Shown: positions 35,301 through 41,594 of the stretch, in pieces
How positions within the stretch are numbered: position 1 is the stretch's first letter
How the letters are laid out: each line of letters starts with the position of its first letter
NCBI GenBank assembly: GCA_030062745.1
Contig: CP099849.1
Span: 19,018,144-19,082,143 of the forward strand
DNA from: Capitulum mitella
Lineage: Eukaryota; Arthropoda; Thecostraca; Pollicipedomorpha; Pollicipedidae
DNA length: 64,000 nt
Direction of reading: 5' to 3'
Position numbers and translations under genes: made by a program
The notes under the pieces: model-generated
Database searches by the model: none
The model's input: only the letters and a program-made list of their open reading frames with translations
What the model was told of the DNA's origin: nothing

Positions 35301-37149
35301 CATTCCATGGCTTACTTTCAACACTTTTTGGTCTGATGCCATACGGCATTACGCCCTGTAATCGAACCACGCATGCCAGTGAATCTGGTTCCACTTCTCA
35401 ACATATTTCTGATTTGGGGCCATTATGACTCAGAAGTTGCACCAAGAGATGCTTTTGGCCACGTGGGTCCAAGATTAGGTCAGTTTTCATTTCAGCAAGC
35501 TCAACAAGCATATTGATTCCGTATGGTTAAAAAGAGCCGTTGGAAAGGCAAGCAGATGAAAAGAGAGGTCATTTTCAAAGCAGATAAGCATGTTTTTTTA
35601 ACAGTCTTCGGAAGTAGACCAATTAAAAGTAGGGCAGTCATGGTTCCAGGAGTATGAGTGCATAAATGATATTTGTGTTTTTTTCTGCACACCCTGTGCT
35701 TTCTTTGCCTGCAAGTTTCTGTCTACCTTGCCGCTTTCCTCTTGATATTTCTGACGCATTGTTTTAGGCTTTTCCTTTTCGGTGTTGCCGCAGTATAACA
35801 AAAAAATGTTATCAGCAAATGCCCTTTGCACACTTTGCCATTGGCGATTCAAGAATATGAAAAACTGATAGACGAAGCATTTTTTCAGTGAATTTACGTT
35901 TGGAAAATCTGGTGTCTTTACAGACAGCCTTGTCTTTACTGCACTGGCATGCATACTTGTTTTACGTATGTGTTTTATTTGTATAAATAACTGTTTTTGT
36001 TTACACTGCTGCTGGTGATACAAGCGTCACTGAAAAAATGTGTGCACGAGGCATTGTTGCGGCGACTTCGCATTTGAAAAACTACGTCTCCACAGAAAAC
36101 CCTCCATTAGATTTTATTATTTCGAGCATTTCAGCCAGCCCCCCTGCGTTACCCAATTTGGCCTTGACGGGGGTTGGCGACTCCACTGAGGGGCTGAACC
36201 CTCCATTTAGCATATTAGACGAGGCCCTGCTTAAAATGGTAAATGTTGCCAGTGCATGGAGCAATGGAAGAAACAAACAGCGGGTAGTGGTGAAACCTGA
36301 TTTGATCAACATCTTTGAATGTTTAAGTTTGTATGTAGTGTAACTGGGTTACGCGAGGATGGAGAAGTATTCCTCTTGCTCTTTAACGGATAATGGGCGG
36401 TAATAGTCGGCAAGCACACATTTATCACGGTCCATCGTGACAGTGAAAGACTGCTGGGTCGCACCCGAGGAAAGTAATTAATCAGGCTTTCTTATGAGGT
36501 CGTGTGATAGCCATGAGAACAGCTTGCTGCTTTGAGCCACAGGGACAAAGTGCACGTCAATTGAACTGCAACATGTAACTCTGCAACTTGCTATTTGTTA
36601 CGAGTTGCAGAGTACGCATTACGTTTAAACTCCGTCCATTGTTTCAGTGAGATCGGTGTCGAAGAAGCAGTTTACGCGGAACCCATGTTGGTTGCGGGAT
36701 GCCAAGCACCACTGGCGTCACAGCAGCCACCTCGTCTACCACCGCCCCGGCAGGGCTCCAGCAGCACTGGGAGTCATTCGCCGACGCCAGCGCCACTTGT
36801 CCACGCCGCCGTCGCCGTCCATCGTGACAGCGACGGCGAAGTCCTTCCAGACCAGACCGAGACTCTGACCGATTCAAGCAGCATTGCCAAGCAAACTGGG
36901 GTCTACTGGCAAGCTTCACCAGATTATGATGACATCGGTGCATACAAGCCAGAAAACTCGAGTGCATTGGGAACAAGGGAGACGCCGCTCAACGTCGAGA
37001 GCTCGAAATTTTCCGACCAACCACTAGATGGCAGTGTGCCCTCACCAGCTGGTGCCTGCACCGTTGGGCTAGCTGGTTCGCCTGTTGGGGAGGACGTGGA
37101 ATATCGGGAACCGTTCGACGCCATTCAAGCCGGAGGCTCGTGCGAGTAG
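696..37149 (+). CDS. Sushi / F-type lectin / C-type lectin / sushi transmembrane receptor, ten exons, 5' end missing
   Basis: Joined exons: 696-905, 5009-5185, 5408-5467, 10490-10657, 17238-17498, 17763-17969, 21541-21720, 24036-24086, 29867-30062, 36648-37149 (about 669 residues plus stop). Each exon has an AG acceptor and GT donor; phases match at all nine junctions (1-1 throughout, 2-2 at the last) and no join creates a stop. Domains: CCP with four Cys, FTP-type lectin fold, CTLD with the usual Cys ladder, second CCP, stalk, one membrane helix followed by RRRKRR, and a ~165-residue tail. It should be a type I surface protein that binds glycans or glycoproteins outside and recruits SH2/SH3 adaptors inside. 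A CCP+FTP+CTLD combination is known, as I recall, in the arthropod furrowed/CG9095-type selectin-like proteins; orthology is inferred, not tested. The signal peptide and any earlier domains are missing. Introns are very long and filled with transposons. Confidence 0.85.
1965..2030. repeat. (TA)n with flanking inverted repeats (potential cruciform)
   Basis: Two hairpins lie side by side: GGACATAT...ATATGTCC (1972-1993) and ACGGTATA...TATACCGT (1996-2027) around a pure TA run. Confidence 0.8.
2033..2790. repeat. Degenerate AGGAGGCCC-type repeat element, copy 1
   Basis: Many imperfect ~20 bp units of the form CTATAGGAGGCCCCTT. The stretch GGATTCTCAAATA...GAGGCCAT occurs near 2128-2155 and recurs inverted at 2533-2565. 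The same element recurs at 23400-23990. Low-complexity GC-rich blocks flank both sides. Probably a non-coding mobile or minisatellite-derived element. Confidence 0.7.
4912..4946. repeat. (AG)n microsatellite
   Basis: Uninterrupted AG dinucleotides, about 15 units, 60 bp before the acceptor of exon b. Confidence 0.95.
5009..5185 (+). CDS. Receptor exon b: first half of F-type-lectin-like (FTP) domain
   Basis: Acceptor TTCTCAG precedes 5009; donor GTTAGT follows 5185; phase 1-1. The translation opens LNVAGRSSLNSS, has ALVDGN, and ends with a strand LLEIRIVADY. This follows the pattern of fucolectin/tachylectin-4/pentraxin-1 (F5/8C-like) domains: N-V-A near the start, a VDGN turn, a hydrophobic DL strand, then the I-x-I strand. 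The F-type fucose motif HxR...RxDxxRL is not obvious, so fucose binding is uncertain. Confidence 0.75.
5408..5467 (+). CDS. Receptor exon c: 20-residue insert within FTP domain
   Basis: This 60 bp phase 1-1 exon lies between a TTTTTTCAG acceptor and a GTGAGT donor. It joins in frame to both neighbours and encodes ARGDTIQLDQRPESAVNMRV. The RGD tripeptide sits within the predicted lectin fold. The exon was chosen because phase and splice sites fit. It is too short to identify alone and could be alternatively spliced, since skipping it keeps the frame. Confidence 0.65.
7298..8478 (+). mobile_element. TTAA element family 1, copy A (piggyBac-like MITE)
   Basis: 1181 bp bounded by TTAA at 7294-7297 and 8479-8482. 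Left end CCCTATTCCCGGAGGGCTAGACGG, right end ...GCCGGGAATAGGG; the outer ~13 bp are inverted repeats. No transposase ORF. TTAA duplication and CCC...GGG termini are hallmarks of the piggyBac superfamily (family assignment inferred). It carries a perfect DR1 site at 7844-7856. Confidence 0.88.
7844..7856 (-). promoter_or_regulatory. DR1 nuclear-receptor-type site in copy A
   Basis: TGACCTTTGACCT, reverse complement AGGTCAAAGGTCA: two perfect AGGTCA half-sites with one-base spacing. Binding is inferred from the consensus only. Confidence 0.5.
8575..8605 (+). other. Penelope-like element 3'-end motif with hammerhead-like core
   Basis: CTGAAGAT, then GTCT-loop-AGAC, then GAAACGTT. CUGANGA and GAAA are the conserved hammerhead boxes, and Penelope-like terminal repeats are known to carry hammerheads. 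Here one extra base separates CUGANGA from the stem, so activity is doubtful. Confidence 0.3.
8793..8855. repeat. (TA)n microsatellite
   Basis: Nearly pure TA tract interrupted by one TGTTA and one TGCATAA. Confidence 0.95.
10490..10657 (+). CDS. Receptor exon d: second half of FTP domain
   Basis: Acceptor TTTTAACAG and donor GTTAGT bracket a 168 bp phase 1-1 exon. The translation (SPQMVQGNLYEHITILS...) ends PHLREIEIVANSTG. The L-x-E-I-E-I ending is the typical last strand of FTP/F5-8C domains (L-x-E-V-E-V). With exons b and c it makes one domain of about 135 residues. Confidence 0.75.
10901..10996. repeat. Imperfect (CA/CG)n purine-pyrimidine repeat
   Basis: Alternating CACACGCGCACGCATACGCG-type sequence; a potential Z-DNA-forming tract. 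A pure GT run lies nearby at about 10674-10694. Confidence 0.85.
11050..11961 (+). pseudogene. Penelope-like retroelement, reverse transcriptase part (broken)
   Basis: Translations in shifting frames match Penelope-like RT: KAGIPVRPIPSGIGNALHKL (finger region following the LPKxHK block), then AIPLSPVTTCSYMEWLE, the catalytic box VRYVDDVFVV at about 11615-11645, and IPLLDTG. Frameshifts and stops between these blocks show it is dead. The coding line is interrupted at 11958-11961 (TTAA) by TTAA element copy B and resumes at 13172. Confidence 0.8.
11962..13171 (-). mobile_element. TTAA element family 1, copy B, inserted in the Penelope-like element
   Basis: 1210 bp flanked by TTAA (11958-11961 and 13172-13175), inverted relative to copy A. 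It is very similar to copy C (same length), so both look recent. It carries AGGTCAAAGGTCA at 12610-12622 and a TCAAGGTCA (FTZ-F1/ERR-type) monomer site at 12307-12315. Confidence 0.92.
12610..12622 (+). promoter_or_regulatory. DR1 nuclear-receptor-type site in copy B
   Basis: Perfect AGGTCA-A-AGGTCA. Function inferred from consensus only. Confidence 0.5.
13172..13890 (+). pseudogene. Penelope-like retroelement, GIY-YIG endonuclease part and 3' end (broken)
   Basis: After the TTAA the frame reads LKYLKGLLSHLKN, then a linker, then SAVYRIPCGEG followed after a frameshift by CNKAYI and ENGRGIQTSIKGHWRGVK. This is the GIY-YIG pattern of Penelope-like elements (VYxIPC..C...YIGeTgR.l..R..EH). A later NWGNSTTL...ERTMEAAYIE matches the C-terminal region. 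At 13850-13880 CTGACGAA...GAAACGTC resembles the motif at 8575. Stops and frameshifts make it non-functional. Confidence 0.75.
13930..13985. repeat. CA-rich imperfect microsatellite
   Basis: ACACACACACACAC followed by AGACACATATACAC-type sequence. Confidence 0.85.
14630..15785 (-). mobile_element. TTAA element family 1, copy F (old, diverged)
   Basis: 1156 bp flanked by TTAA at 14626-14629 and 15786-15789. Same internal order as copy B (GGAGGGCTTCAG...CCCCCC, ACTTCGCGAAACTT, AGATAGAACTTA, GGTCACTTTACAA) but with many substitutions. Its right end shares one TTAA with the next element. Its DR1 position is decayed. Confidence 0.8.
15790..17065. mobile_element. TTAA element family 2 (non-autonomous), adjoining copy F
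   Basis: 1276 bp between TTAA 15786-15789 and TTAA 17066-17069. Termini CCCGGCATCGCCTGGAG and (reversed) CCCGGCACCGCCTGGGAG form an inverted repeat of about 17 bp with one or two mismatches. No transposase ORF. Internally rich in AGGTCA-type half-sites (for example GGTCAAGGTCAGCGTAGGTCAGC near 16123-16145) and contains the hairpin at 16502-16535. Confidence 0.75.
16502..16535. repeat. Perfect 13 bp hairpin
   Basis: AGTAGCAGAAAAC, 8-base loop, GTTTTCTGCTACT. Flanked by a second pair TACCGG (16493) / CTACCGG (16540). Confidence 0.8.
17238..17498 (+). CDS. Receptor exon e: N-terminal part of C-type lectin-like domain
   Basis: Acceptor GTTGGCAG, donor GTTAGT, phase 1-1, 261 bp. Landmarks of a long-form CTLD are present: WAMGDRCYHVV, then DDAEQTCLRLG for the first helix and first conserved Cys, then TLVRIVS for the strand before the second helix (DKINDML), and YWVSG, which corresponds to the W-I-G/D-G core. 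Order and spacing fit the family well. Confidence 0.85.
17763..17969 (+). CDS. Receptor exon f: C-terminal part of C-type lectin-like domain
   Basis: Acceptor TCTCTCACGCAG, donor GTAGGC, phase 1-1, 207 bp. The segment ends with PPCVVL...EESCKSKHGFICQR, the usual last three cysteines of a CTLD ending in FIC. The mannose-type EPN and galactose-type QPD motifs and the WND calcium triad are all absent. The domain is therefore probably not a classical Ca2+-dependent sugar binder. Confidence 0.8.
17970..21540. other. Intron of receptor gene, about 3.6 kb
   Basis: Contains the truncated TTAA element copy G near its start. The rest (18.7-21.5 kb) has scattered AGGTCA/TGACCT half-sites and diverged repeat-like sequence; no coding exon recognised. 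Confidence 0.5.
18295..18660 (-). mobile_element. TTAA element family 1, copy G (truncated)
   Basis: About 365 bp matching the terminal part of copy B (CCCTGTGAACGTCCATG, ATAAGCTCTCGATGCATGCC, CGAATCGATTGCCGTTT, final GGGAATACGG) followed by TTAA at 18661-18664. The other end is lost; the left boundary is approximate. Confidence 0.7.
21541..21720 (+). CDS. Receptor exon g: second sushi (CCP) domain
   Basis: Acceptor GTCTGCAG at 21533-21540. Two donors are possible: GTAGGC at 21711 (phase 0) or GTACGT at 21721 (phase 1). The second keeps the phase 1-1 rule and joins in frame to exon h, so it is preferred. Four sushi cysteines are visible (RLCGSP, INVTCSD, YIECGS, PTFCQS) with the conserved Trp (HQW) before the last Cys. 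A microsatellite (CT)n(TA)n begins about 50 bp after the donor. Confidence 0.82.
21770..21888. repeat. Compound (CT)n(TA)n microsatellite
   Basis: About 15 CT units, then GTCTCTGTCTC, then a long TA run with ACATATATG interruptions. Confidence 0.95.
22270..22900 (-). pseudogene. Penelope-like retroelement remnant (GIY-YIG end)
   Basis: Reading the minus strand across frames gives RAKRIMVYNCLVTDVDHEIN, typical of the segment after the RT, a linker, then CMLRDCALL...SGHIDYMT...SRRFAMHLQSGGPQTH, which matches the YIGxTTxxLSRRLTMHLxxGAPxxH block of Penelope-type GIY-YIG proteins. Frameshifts are present. Older sequence to about 23360 may belong to the same element but is not recognisable. Confidence 0.6.
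23397..23990. repeat. Degenerate AGGAGGCCC-type repeat element, copy 2
   Basis: Shares with copy 1 the order TTTGACCCC, GGAGCTTACAGGATTCTCAAATA, GAGGCCATGGTGGGCC, CTATGTTGCTAT, then AGGAGGCC units, ending in a CCCCGGCTGATTCCTGGC block. Its start GCCAAGAACATAGCTGGGGG is a loose inverted match to that end. Ends 45 bp before exon h. Confidence 0.7.
24036..24086 (+). CDS. Receptor exon h: short extracellular stalk
   Basis: This 51 bp phase 1-1 exon lies between CCAACCAG and GTAAGT. It encodes an acidic, unstructured stretch (FTNETEAVLEAPVEATG) with one N-glycosylation sequon (NET). It joins exon g (A|GC, Ser) and exon i (G|GC, Gly) in frame. Its position just before the membrane helix makes a juxtamembrane stalk the likely role. 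Confidence 0.65.
24459..25668 (+). mobile_element. TTAA element family 1, copy C
   Basis: 1210 bp between TTAA 24455-24458 and 25669-25672, same orientation as copy A and nearly identical to copy B in reverse. Its DR1 position reads TGACCTTTGACTT (25007-25019), one mismatch. The flanks on both sides look like the AGGTCA-containing repeat also seen near 25760-25850. Confidence 0.92.
26347..26410. repeat. (TA)n(GATA)n microsatellite
   Basis: Pure TA run followed by ATCGATAGATAGATAGATATAT. Confidence 0.95.
26750..27460 (-). pseudogene. LINE (non-LTR) reverse transcriptase fragment
   Basis: On the minus strand, in two shifted frames: INLWSLLAIISKVPDNVLCD (RT block N-Y-R-P-I-S-L-L...I-S-K-V), LFPSYVSCRRKRI, VLSGIPEGSILRPNLFLTYI (G-V-P-Q-G-S-V-L-G-P block) and RILYADDLNVF with the catalytic ADD, then LQRWSEIW. 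Frameshift and lost residues show it is dead. Jockey/CR1-like by general appearance; clade not resolved. Confidence 0.85.
27770..28790. repeat. Degenerate tandem array, unit about 137 bp, six or more copies
   Basis: The phrase GAGTTATGAGGTT recurs near 27899, 28039, 28175 (decayed), 28310, 28448 and 28745, with spacing about 135-140 bp. Each unit also has TTCGTTTGAC, a TCAAGGTCA-like motif and GTGGCATAGTGCC / GTGCCGCAG, then GAGAACG-TACCTG. Confidence 0.75.
29867..30062 (+). CDS. Receptor exon i: transmembrane helix and start of cytoplasmic tail
   Basis: The acceptor TTTGTTCGCAG ends at 29866. The translation starts GHLGAIIGGLIGVAAVLAFV, continues with a hydrophobic run to LL, and is followed by RRRKRR, a clear single-pass helix with positive-inside stop-transfer. 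The tail start has tyrosines in YGIL and VYGS. The donor AG|GTTTGG after 30062 is weak but leaves phase 2, matching exon j exactly. Reading through this donor adds RFGL and a stop at 30073-30075, which would give a short-tail form. Confidence 0.8.
30609..31809 (-). mobile_element. TTAA element family 1, copy D (mutated target duplications)
   Basis: 1201 bp, orientation as copy B. Flanks are TCAA (30605-30608) and TTTA (31810-31813), each one substitution from TTAA, consistent with age. A perfect AGGTCAAAGGTCA is kept at 31258-31270 although the rest of the copy is clearly diverged. Confidence 0.85.
31258..31270 (+). promoter_or_regulatory. DR1 nuclear-receptor-type site in copy D
   Basis: Perfect AGGTCA-A-AGGTCA inside an otherwise worn element. 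Function inferred from consensus only. Confidence 0.5.
32510..32820. repeat. Degenerate short-unit repeat (GACAAAATATCG type)
   Basis: Loose ~20-27 bp units such as GGACAACAAAATGCTAAAAACAAAATATCGA, GGAAGACAAAATATCGAATTGGGATAAATATCG. A reverse-complement relative lies at about 41800-42110. Confidence 0.55.
33930..35134 (+). mobile_element. TTAA element family 1, copy E
   Basis: 1205 bp between TTAA 33926-33929 and 35135-35138, orientation as copies A and C. Perfect DR1 (TGACCTTTGACCT) at 34477-34489. Confidence 0.92.
34477..34489 (-). promoter_or_regulatory. DR1 nuclear-receptor-type site in copy E
   Basis: Perfect AGGTCA-A-AGGTCA on the reverse strand. Function inferred from consensus only. 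Confidence 0.5.
36648..37149 (+). CDS. Receptor exon j: cytoplasmic signalling-type tail and stop codon
   Basis: The acceptor CATTGTTTCAG ends at 36647 in phase 2, completing an AG|T Ser codon with exon i. About 165 residues run to the stop at 37147-37149. Visible docking motifs: VYAEPM, a proline-rich patch PPRLPPPRQ, SPDYDDIG, AYKPE and VEYREPF. YxEP and YDDI types are typical SH2-ligand sequences once phosphorylated, and PxxP can bind SH3 domains. The segment is Ser/Pro/Asp-rich and probably disordered. I recognise no catalytic domain. The link to exon i rests on phase and splice sites; an extra unseen exon between them cannot be excluded. Confidence 0.75.
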
Positions 37150-37580
37150 CCCTAGGCCGGACATGGCGCGGCAGTGACGACATGGAGACCCTTAAGCCAA
37201 TGCCTGGCTCTGCCGCGTAACGTCACACGTGTTCGCCGAGTGTTTTGTTCGTATTGCGCGTGCCGTTCAGTTCATGTGCATGAGAGAATGCCAGATTGGC
37301 AATGCGAATTATTTCGTGATAGAACTGTATGAAAGTTGTTGACTCGGCGTTAACCTTTAGTGTGCAGCGCACAGCTGGGCGCCAGACCTTGGTCACAGCG
37401 AACAAGTTCCACTCTAGATATCTTGTTTACTCCAGATCCAGGAAAATCAAATAGATAGAGTGGAACAAAGCATTTGCCCGAACCTTGGAATCCTGCCACT
37501 AAAAGTGGACGAATGACGCGCCATTTCGCTTTCCGCTTCTTTACAATAAAATTTTCTGGAAATATTAATAGTTGCGGAGC
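37150..37580 (+). other. 3' UTR of the receptor gene with polyadenylation signal
   Basis: No ORF of note follows the stop at 37149. A canonical AATAAA is at 37545-37550, so the 3' UTR would be roughly 400-430 bp. The CISD3 stop on the other strand lies about 730 bp further on, making the two genes convergent. Confidence 0.6.
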
Positions 37581-38307
37581 TGACCAGACAACGCAATGTG
37601 GACCTGTTCAGCATCCATGTCTACAAAAATAGCGTTCCATTACTCGTAATAGGCTCACGACCTGAAACTTTTGAGCGGCAGCATGCCACAGTAAAAGGGT
37701 TGCCCGATACCCCCATAGTTAGAGACTGTTCAAATGTTCCAACACCAGTTTAGCTTCTGTACAATTTGCACTAACCGGCTACAAAACAAGCCTTCAATAG
37801 CGAATGGTTACGACTCAAACGAAGCAAATGACAACGCTTTTACAGTTTACCTAGACACTGTATTATTAATACTGTGACATGAGGTAAAATGGGCGTAGAA
37901 AATGCTGCACCGTTTCGCCCTCATTCGTAGGAAAACTGCCTCCCTCGTCGAACAACGCCGACGAATGGTCCAAGCATAATTCAGTCCAATCAAACACGCA
38001 AAGCACAGACACAAACAAAATGCACAGGGATTGAGTGAAACGAACTGGTTTTGAGATGCCTATGAAGTGATCAACATGAAATCAGCACACAAGGAAATCA
38101 TCCAGCATCAGATTCCACGCATGCCGATTCCATAATCCAAAGCCATCTCTATCACAGCTTGCACGCAATCTTCATCAGATCACAAGCAACCAAGGCATGT
38201 TCCCCACTGCCCCCCCCCCTGCAGCGTGCTAATGTCCACTACTACCCGGCGCGGCGGCCGCGGAAGGCGCCAGATTTGCCACTGGCGCGCCGCCGGCCGA
38301 CTGCAGC
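37581..38307. other. Gap between convergent receptor and CISD3 genes
   Basis: Includes the CISD3 3' UTR on the minus strand. I did not find a clear AATAAA for CISD3 here. No other feature seen. Confidence 0.5.
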
Positions 38308-38487
38308 TCAGTGGCCACGAACGGCCGCCTGGACGTCCGGGTGCTTGTGAGAGCCGTCGCAGAACGGCCGATGGTCGGTCTGCTTGCACATGCAGAACCA
38401 CACCTCCTTGTCCTCGTCGGCCACGTACTTGACCGGGCGCTGTTTGATGCGCTTGAACGGGTTCCGGTGGGTGCCGTCGCACAGAGG
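38308..38487 (-). CDS. CISD3: CISD3 exon 3 (rest of CDGSH 1, whole CDGSH 2, stop)
   Basis: Acceptor CCTTTCAG precedes 38487. The exon supplies the third Cys and the His of cluster 1 (PLCDGTHRN), the linker PVKYVADEDKEVW, and all four ligands of cluster 2 (FCMC...FCDGSHKHPD). TAA/TGA-type stop occupies 38310-38308. GC-rich compared with the introns. Confidence 0.93.
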   Translation of the reverse strand, partial: PLCDGTHRNPFKRIKQRPVKYVADEDKEVWFCMCKQTDHRPFCDGSHKHPDVQAAVRGH

Positions 38488-39847
38488 CTGAAAGGAACGT
38501 ACTCGTGAGATACTGCTGCCAGTGACGGGCGATCGCCAGACCTGCGAAATGATCAGCTGCACATCCGAGAACCACGACGAAGCACGATCACATCACACAG
38601 TGATCACACGACGCATCGCAGTGTTTACTTGTGCAAGTTTTACAATTAGTTTTTTTTTACTTTCTATTATATTTCTTTATTCATTTCTCCACACGATTTT
38701 AGTGATCACTAAGTGAAAATGTCAATGCTCTATAGCTCCTTGTGATCAACAGTTTGACTGCAGGAAGCAGCAGTTTGCCTACTGGAGCCATGCGGTTTTT
38801 GCCCAGAGTTGCAAGAGCTGCCATTTCTCGACATTGGGATAAAAATAGAGGAAAATATGCTACACTTATGGAACATGCTTCAACCAATTTTAATATCATG
38901 AATGATCATATACAATTCCATCTTTATTATTTTTCTTTCCAAAATGCCAAAAACACTTTCTGTTTGTAGTCCCCACAAAATGGTATGCTATGATACCAAG
39001 GACAAACAAATTTACTTCAGACTCTGAAGTGGGTTCATGGACAGATGTAGCAACTGGGAACTATTCACGACAAATGGAAATACAGACTACTATACTATAT
39101 TTCCGTCCTGTGCGTACAGGTGCACCAAGGTATGGTGCAGTTTAACCATTGGTATCAAGTTACAAAAACAGGTGAAGGAAGCAGGAGTTTCCAATAAGCT
39201 CTGTTCAGCATCCTGGGTGATTGGTCCCAGACACTGCAAAACAAACATTCAAGCAATTTTAATAGGCCAAGCAAGCAGAATATTTGTCACAAACAATGTT
39301 TACCTGTTTACGGCTCTGACCACAAGCACACCACATATATGTTTTCCCCTTTTTTACTTCAATCATAAATGGCTTTTTATCATATATTTTTCCCTTCTCC
39401 GGTATATCCTGGGCTGTTGTGTACTTTGCTGCTGGGTTGGTGAATTCTTTCTTGGCTTCTTCCGGAAGGCGAAACTTGCAGGCTGCGGGGCTAGCCTAAA
39501 AAAACATGAACTTTTATAATCATAATGTACATTTTTTGACCCAGTATACAATAAAATGTTTAAAAGCAAACATTCTCCTGTAAACACTCTCTTGAAACTC
39601 CAAACTGTACAATCGAAATGGATGTTAATGACATGATGCTCTCCAAAAGCATCCTCAGCAAGCATACTCATACATCAAGGCAAAATGATCATCACCATAT
39701 CTGAGGGGTGAATTAAGATCCACTTTGCATGAGACTGACATCCTCAAATAAGTGATGGATCTCCATGTCAATGAGCTGTTTTTTTCAGACACTCACCACT
39801 GACAGACTTCTGACCAGCTGACATATCCCGACTCTTGTGGAAAGCAT
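38308..39847 (-). CDS. CISD3: CISD3-type mitochondrial protein with two CDGSH iron-sulfur motifs, complete, three exons
   Basis: Exons on the minus strand: 39847-39797, 39495-39304, 38487-38308, all phase 0, total 140 residues. Exon 1 encodes a 17-residue basic, Ser/Arg-containing start (MLSTRVGICQLVRSLSV) consistent with a mitochondrial targeting peptide. Exon 2 ends with YMWCACGQSRKQ and exon 3 opens PLCDGTH, so the first CDGSH motif (C-x-C-x2-S-x3-P-x-C-D-G-T-H) is split by intron 2. The second motif is complete in exon 3: FCMCKQTDHRPFCDGSH. Two CDGSH motifs in one chain identify CISD3 (MiNT/Miner2) rather than CISD1/2, which have one motif and a membrane anchor. Human CISD3 is 127 residues. 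The family binds two redox-active 2Fe-2S clusters in the mitochondrial matrix. Convergent with the receptor gene. Confidence 0.92.
39304..39495 (-). CDS. CISD3: CISD3 exon 2 (linker and first half of CDGSH 1)
   Basis: 192 bp, phase 0 on both sides, acceptor TTTTTTTAG and donor CAG|GTAAAC. It encodes the KPFMIEVKKGKTYMWCACG segment, the strand and first two cluster-ligand cysteines of CDGSH motif 1. Confidence 0.9.
39797..39847 (-). CDS. CISD3: CISD3 exon 1 (start codon, targeting peptide)
   Basis: ATG at 39847-39845 (reverse strand); donor GTGAGT directly after 39797. The 51 bp end in phase 0 and join in frame to the acceptor TTTTTTTAG before 39495. No longer in-frame upstream ORF was noticed, so this ATG is taken as the start. 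Confidence 0.8.
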
Positions 39848-41594
39848 GGTTGTTACTCTGGAAGTAAAAATAATAACATTTTGTGAACACGAAGGTAGCA
39901 TATTAAATGTACCACTTCAAAACATTATTACATTCATATTCCACATAAGTCTCCGACCAGACATGTGCCAGGATCCCGATGGTTATGCAGGTTACCCTCG
40001 TTTTGCGTCAGATTCCAAGATGACCAGGATAAGCATTGCATCATCTGGGCACCACCTGGAGGGACACAACCTTTCCGAGATGATGAAATGATCCACCAGG
40101 GTCAATGATAGGTTGAATACAACACAAAGACAGATTGAATAAAACACAGTGATAACCTGCATTCCATTGAGATTCTGGTATATGTCTGCTTGGGATAAAA
40201 AATGTCTCCTTTGGACAAAAAAAAGACAGTTAACCCTCGCCAGACGTAAGGATTGTCGCATTCTCAACACACAGCTGCATAACAGCATGGTGTGCTTCAG
40301 GGATATGGTTCCCTCCACACACATCAAATTTTCACCATGACCTGTGAACTATATGATGTATGTTTTATGCACCAAAAGAACTGCTTTAAAATATGTCAGT
40401 GCATCTGTACCCCATTTCCAGTATTCCTACACATATCTGTTAGTGTACAGGCACACATATCTGAATAACTGTAGAAACAAGGCAGTTTTCAGCAAGATCT
40501 TGTTGGGACAAAACTGGGACATGAACCCAGGTTTAGGGCAGCTTTCAAAAATTTTCAGGCAGATTTGCCAAAACTGGGCAGAAATGCTAAATTTGGGCCA
40601 TACAGGTGAACTAACAGTAACAGGATGATCAGGCCTCACTTTACCATAACAATCTTCCCAAAGGAACATCAACCAACAAGCAAAAATGGCATTACTACAT
40701 CACATTTGTTTCCAATGCCTCACAGAGTCATTTTTTGTCATTTTTTGTCATTTTATGACAAAAGATGGTGAAATGTGTCCAAAAGACTTTTTTCAAATTG
40801 ATATCTAAATGGTCTAATTCCTATGGGAAACTGCAATTTTGGGATACCTCTTGTCACAGGTGGGGCAGCACTGGCCTAGCTGAGGAAGACTGAGCTTGTC
40901 ACATTTATCTTGTCAACCCCTGTGACATGGCTTGAAGACTGGTGAACAGGTCAACAAGCAATAATGTCAAGATGGTTTGAGGTGGTGCAGCACAAATGCA
41001 TATACATTAGAACTGCCAACTACTTGATAGTGCCAAAAGAAAAATCAACAATAAACTGTCACATGTTAAACCCACATTGCAAGACTGAAAGCTGGTCTTT
41101 ACAACATGTTTGTTATCTAGTAATGGTGAGAAACAACTATGATGCTTGTTTGACAGACCCAGAAAATATAATGCATGTGCATGCTTTTACAAAATTTTGA
41201 AGCAGGCACCTGGGCTTGCTGCAGGGGTACCACAGGGCCAAGATGCATTTGAAAGTTTCATATAGTGGTTAAAAATCTAACTAGTTCAATGGCATGTTGT
41301 AACTGCTTGAATGGCCTTGCCATCATGGCTAGATTTTCCGAAGTGTTTTCAGTGAGAAAAGGAAATCTTACATTGTTTTTTCATCACTGCCATAAGTCAT
41401 TTGTCATCTGACAAAAAAGGTGTGTCTTTAAATATCTACAATGTAGAAGGTCTGGACTTTCCAAACCTCCCCAGGACCTCCAGCCCGGCTTGTTGTAACC
41501 AAATTCCTGCTTAGATAGGAATGTACACATTAAATTGCTGGACCAGATTCCAATCTCTTTTCTGTAGGCATAGTAAACAGCTTGTCACATGGGT

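Larger units (their letters stand above)
30063..36647. other. Last intron of receptor gene, about 6.6 kb
   Basis: Contains TTAA element copies D and E and a degenerate AAAATATCG-type repeat. 35.2-36.6 kb has A/T-rich sequence with no recognisable gene. Confidence 0.6.

Noticed and set aside
36038..36343. 101-codon ORF in the last receptor intron
   Set aside because: No recognisable domain and an overlapping ORF of similar length on the other strand; chance ORF likely.
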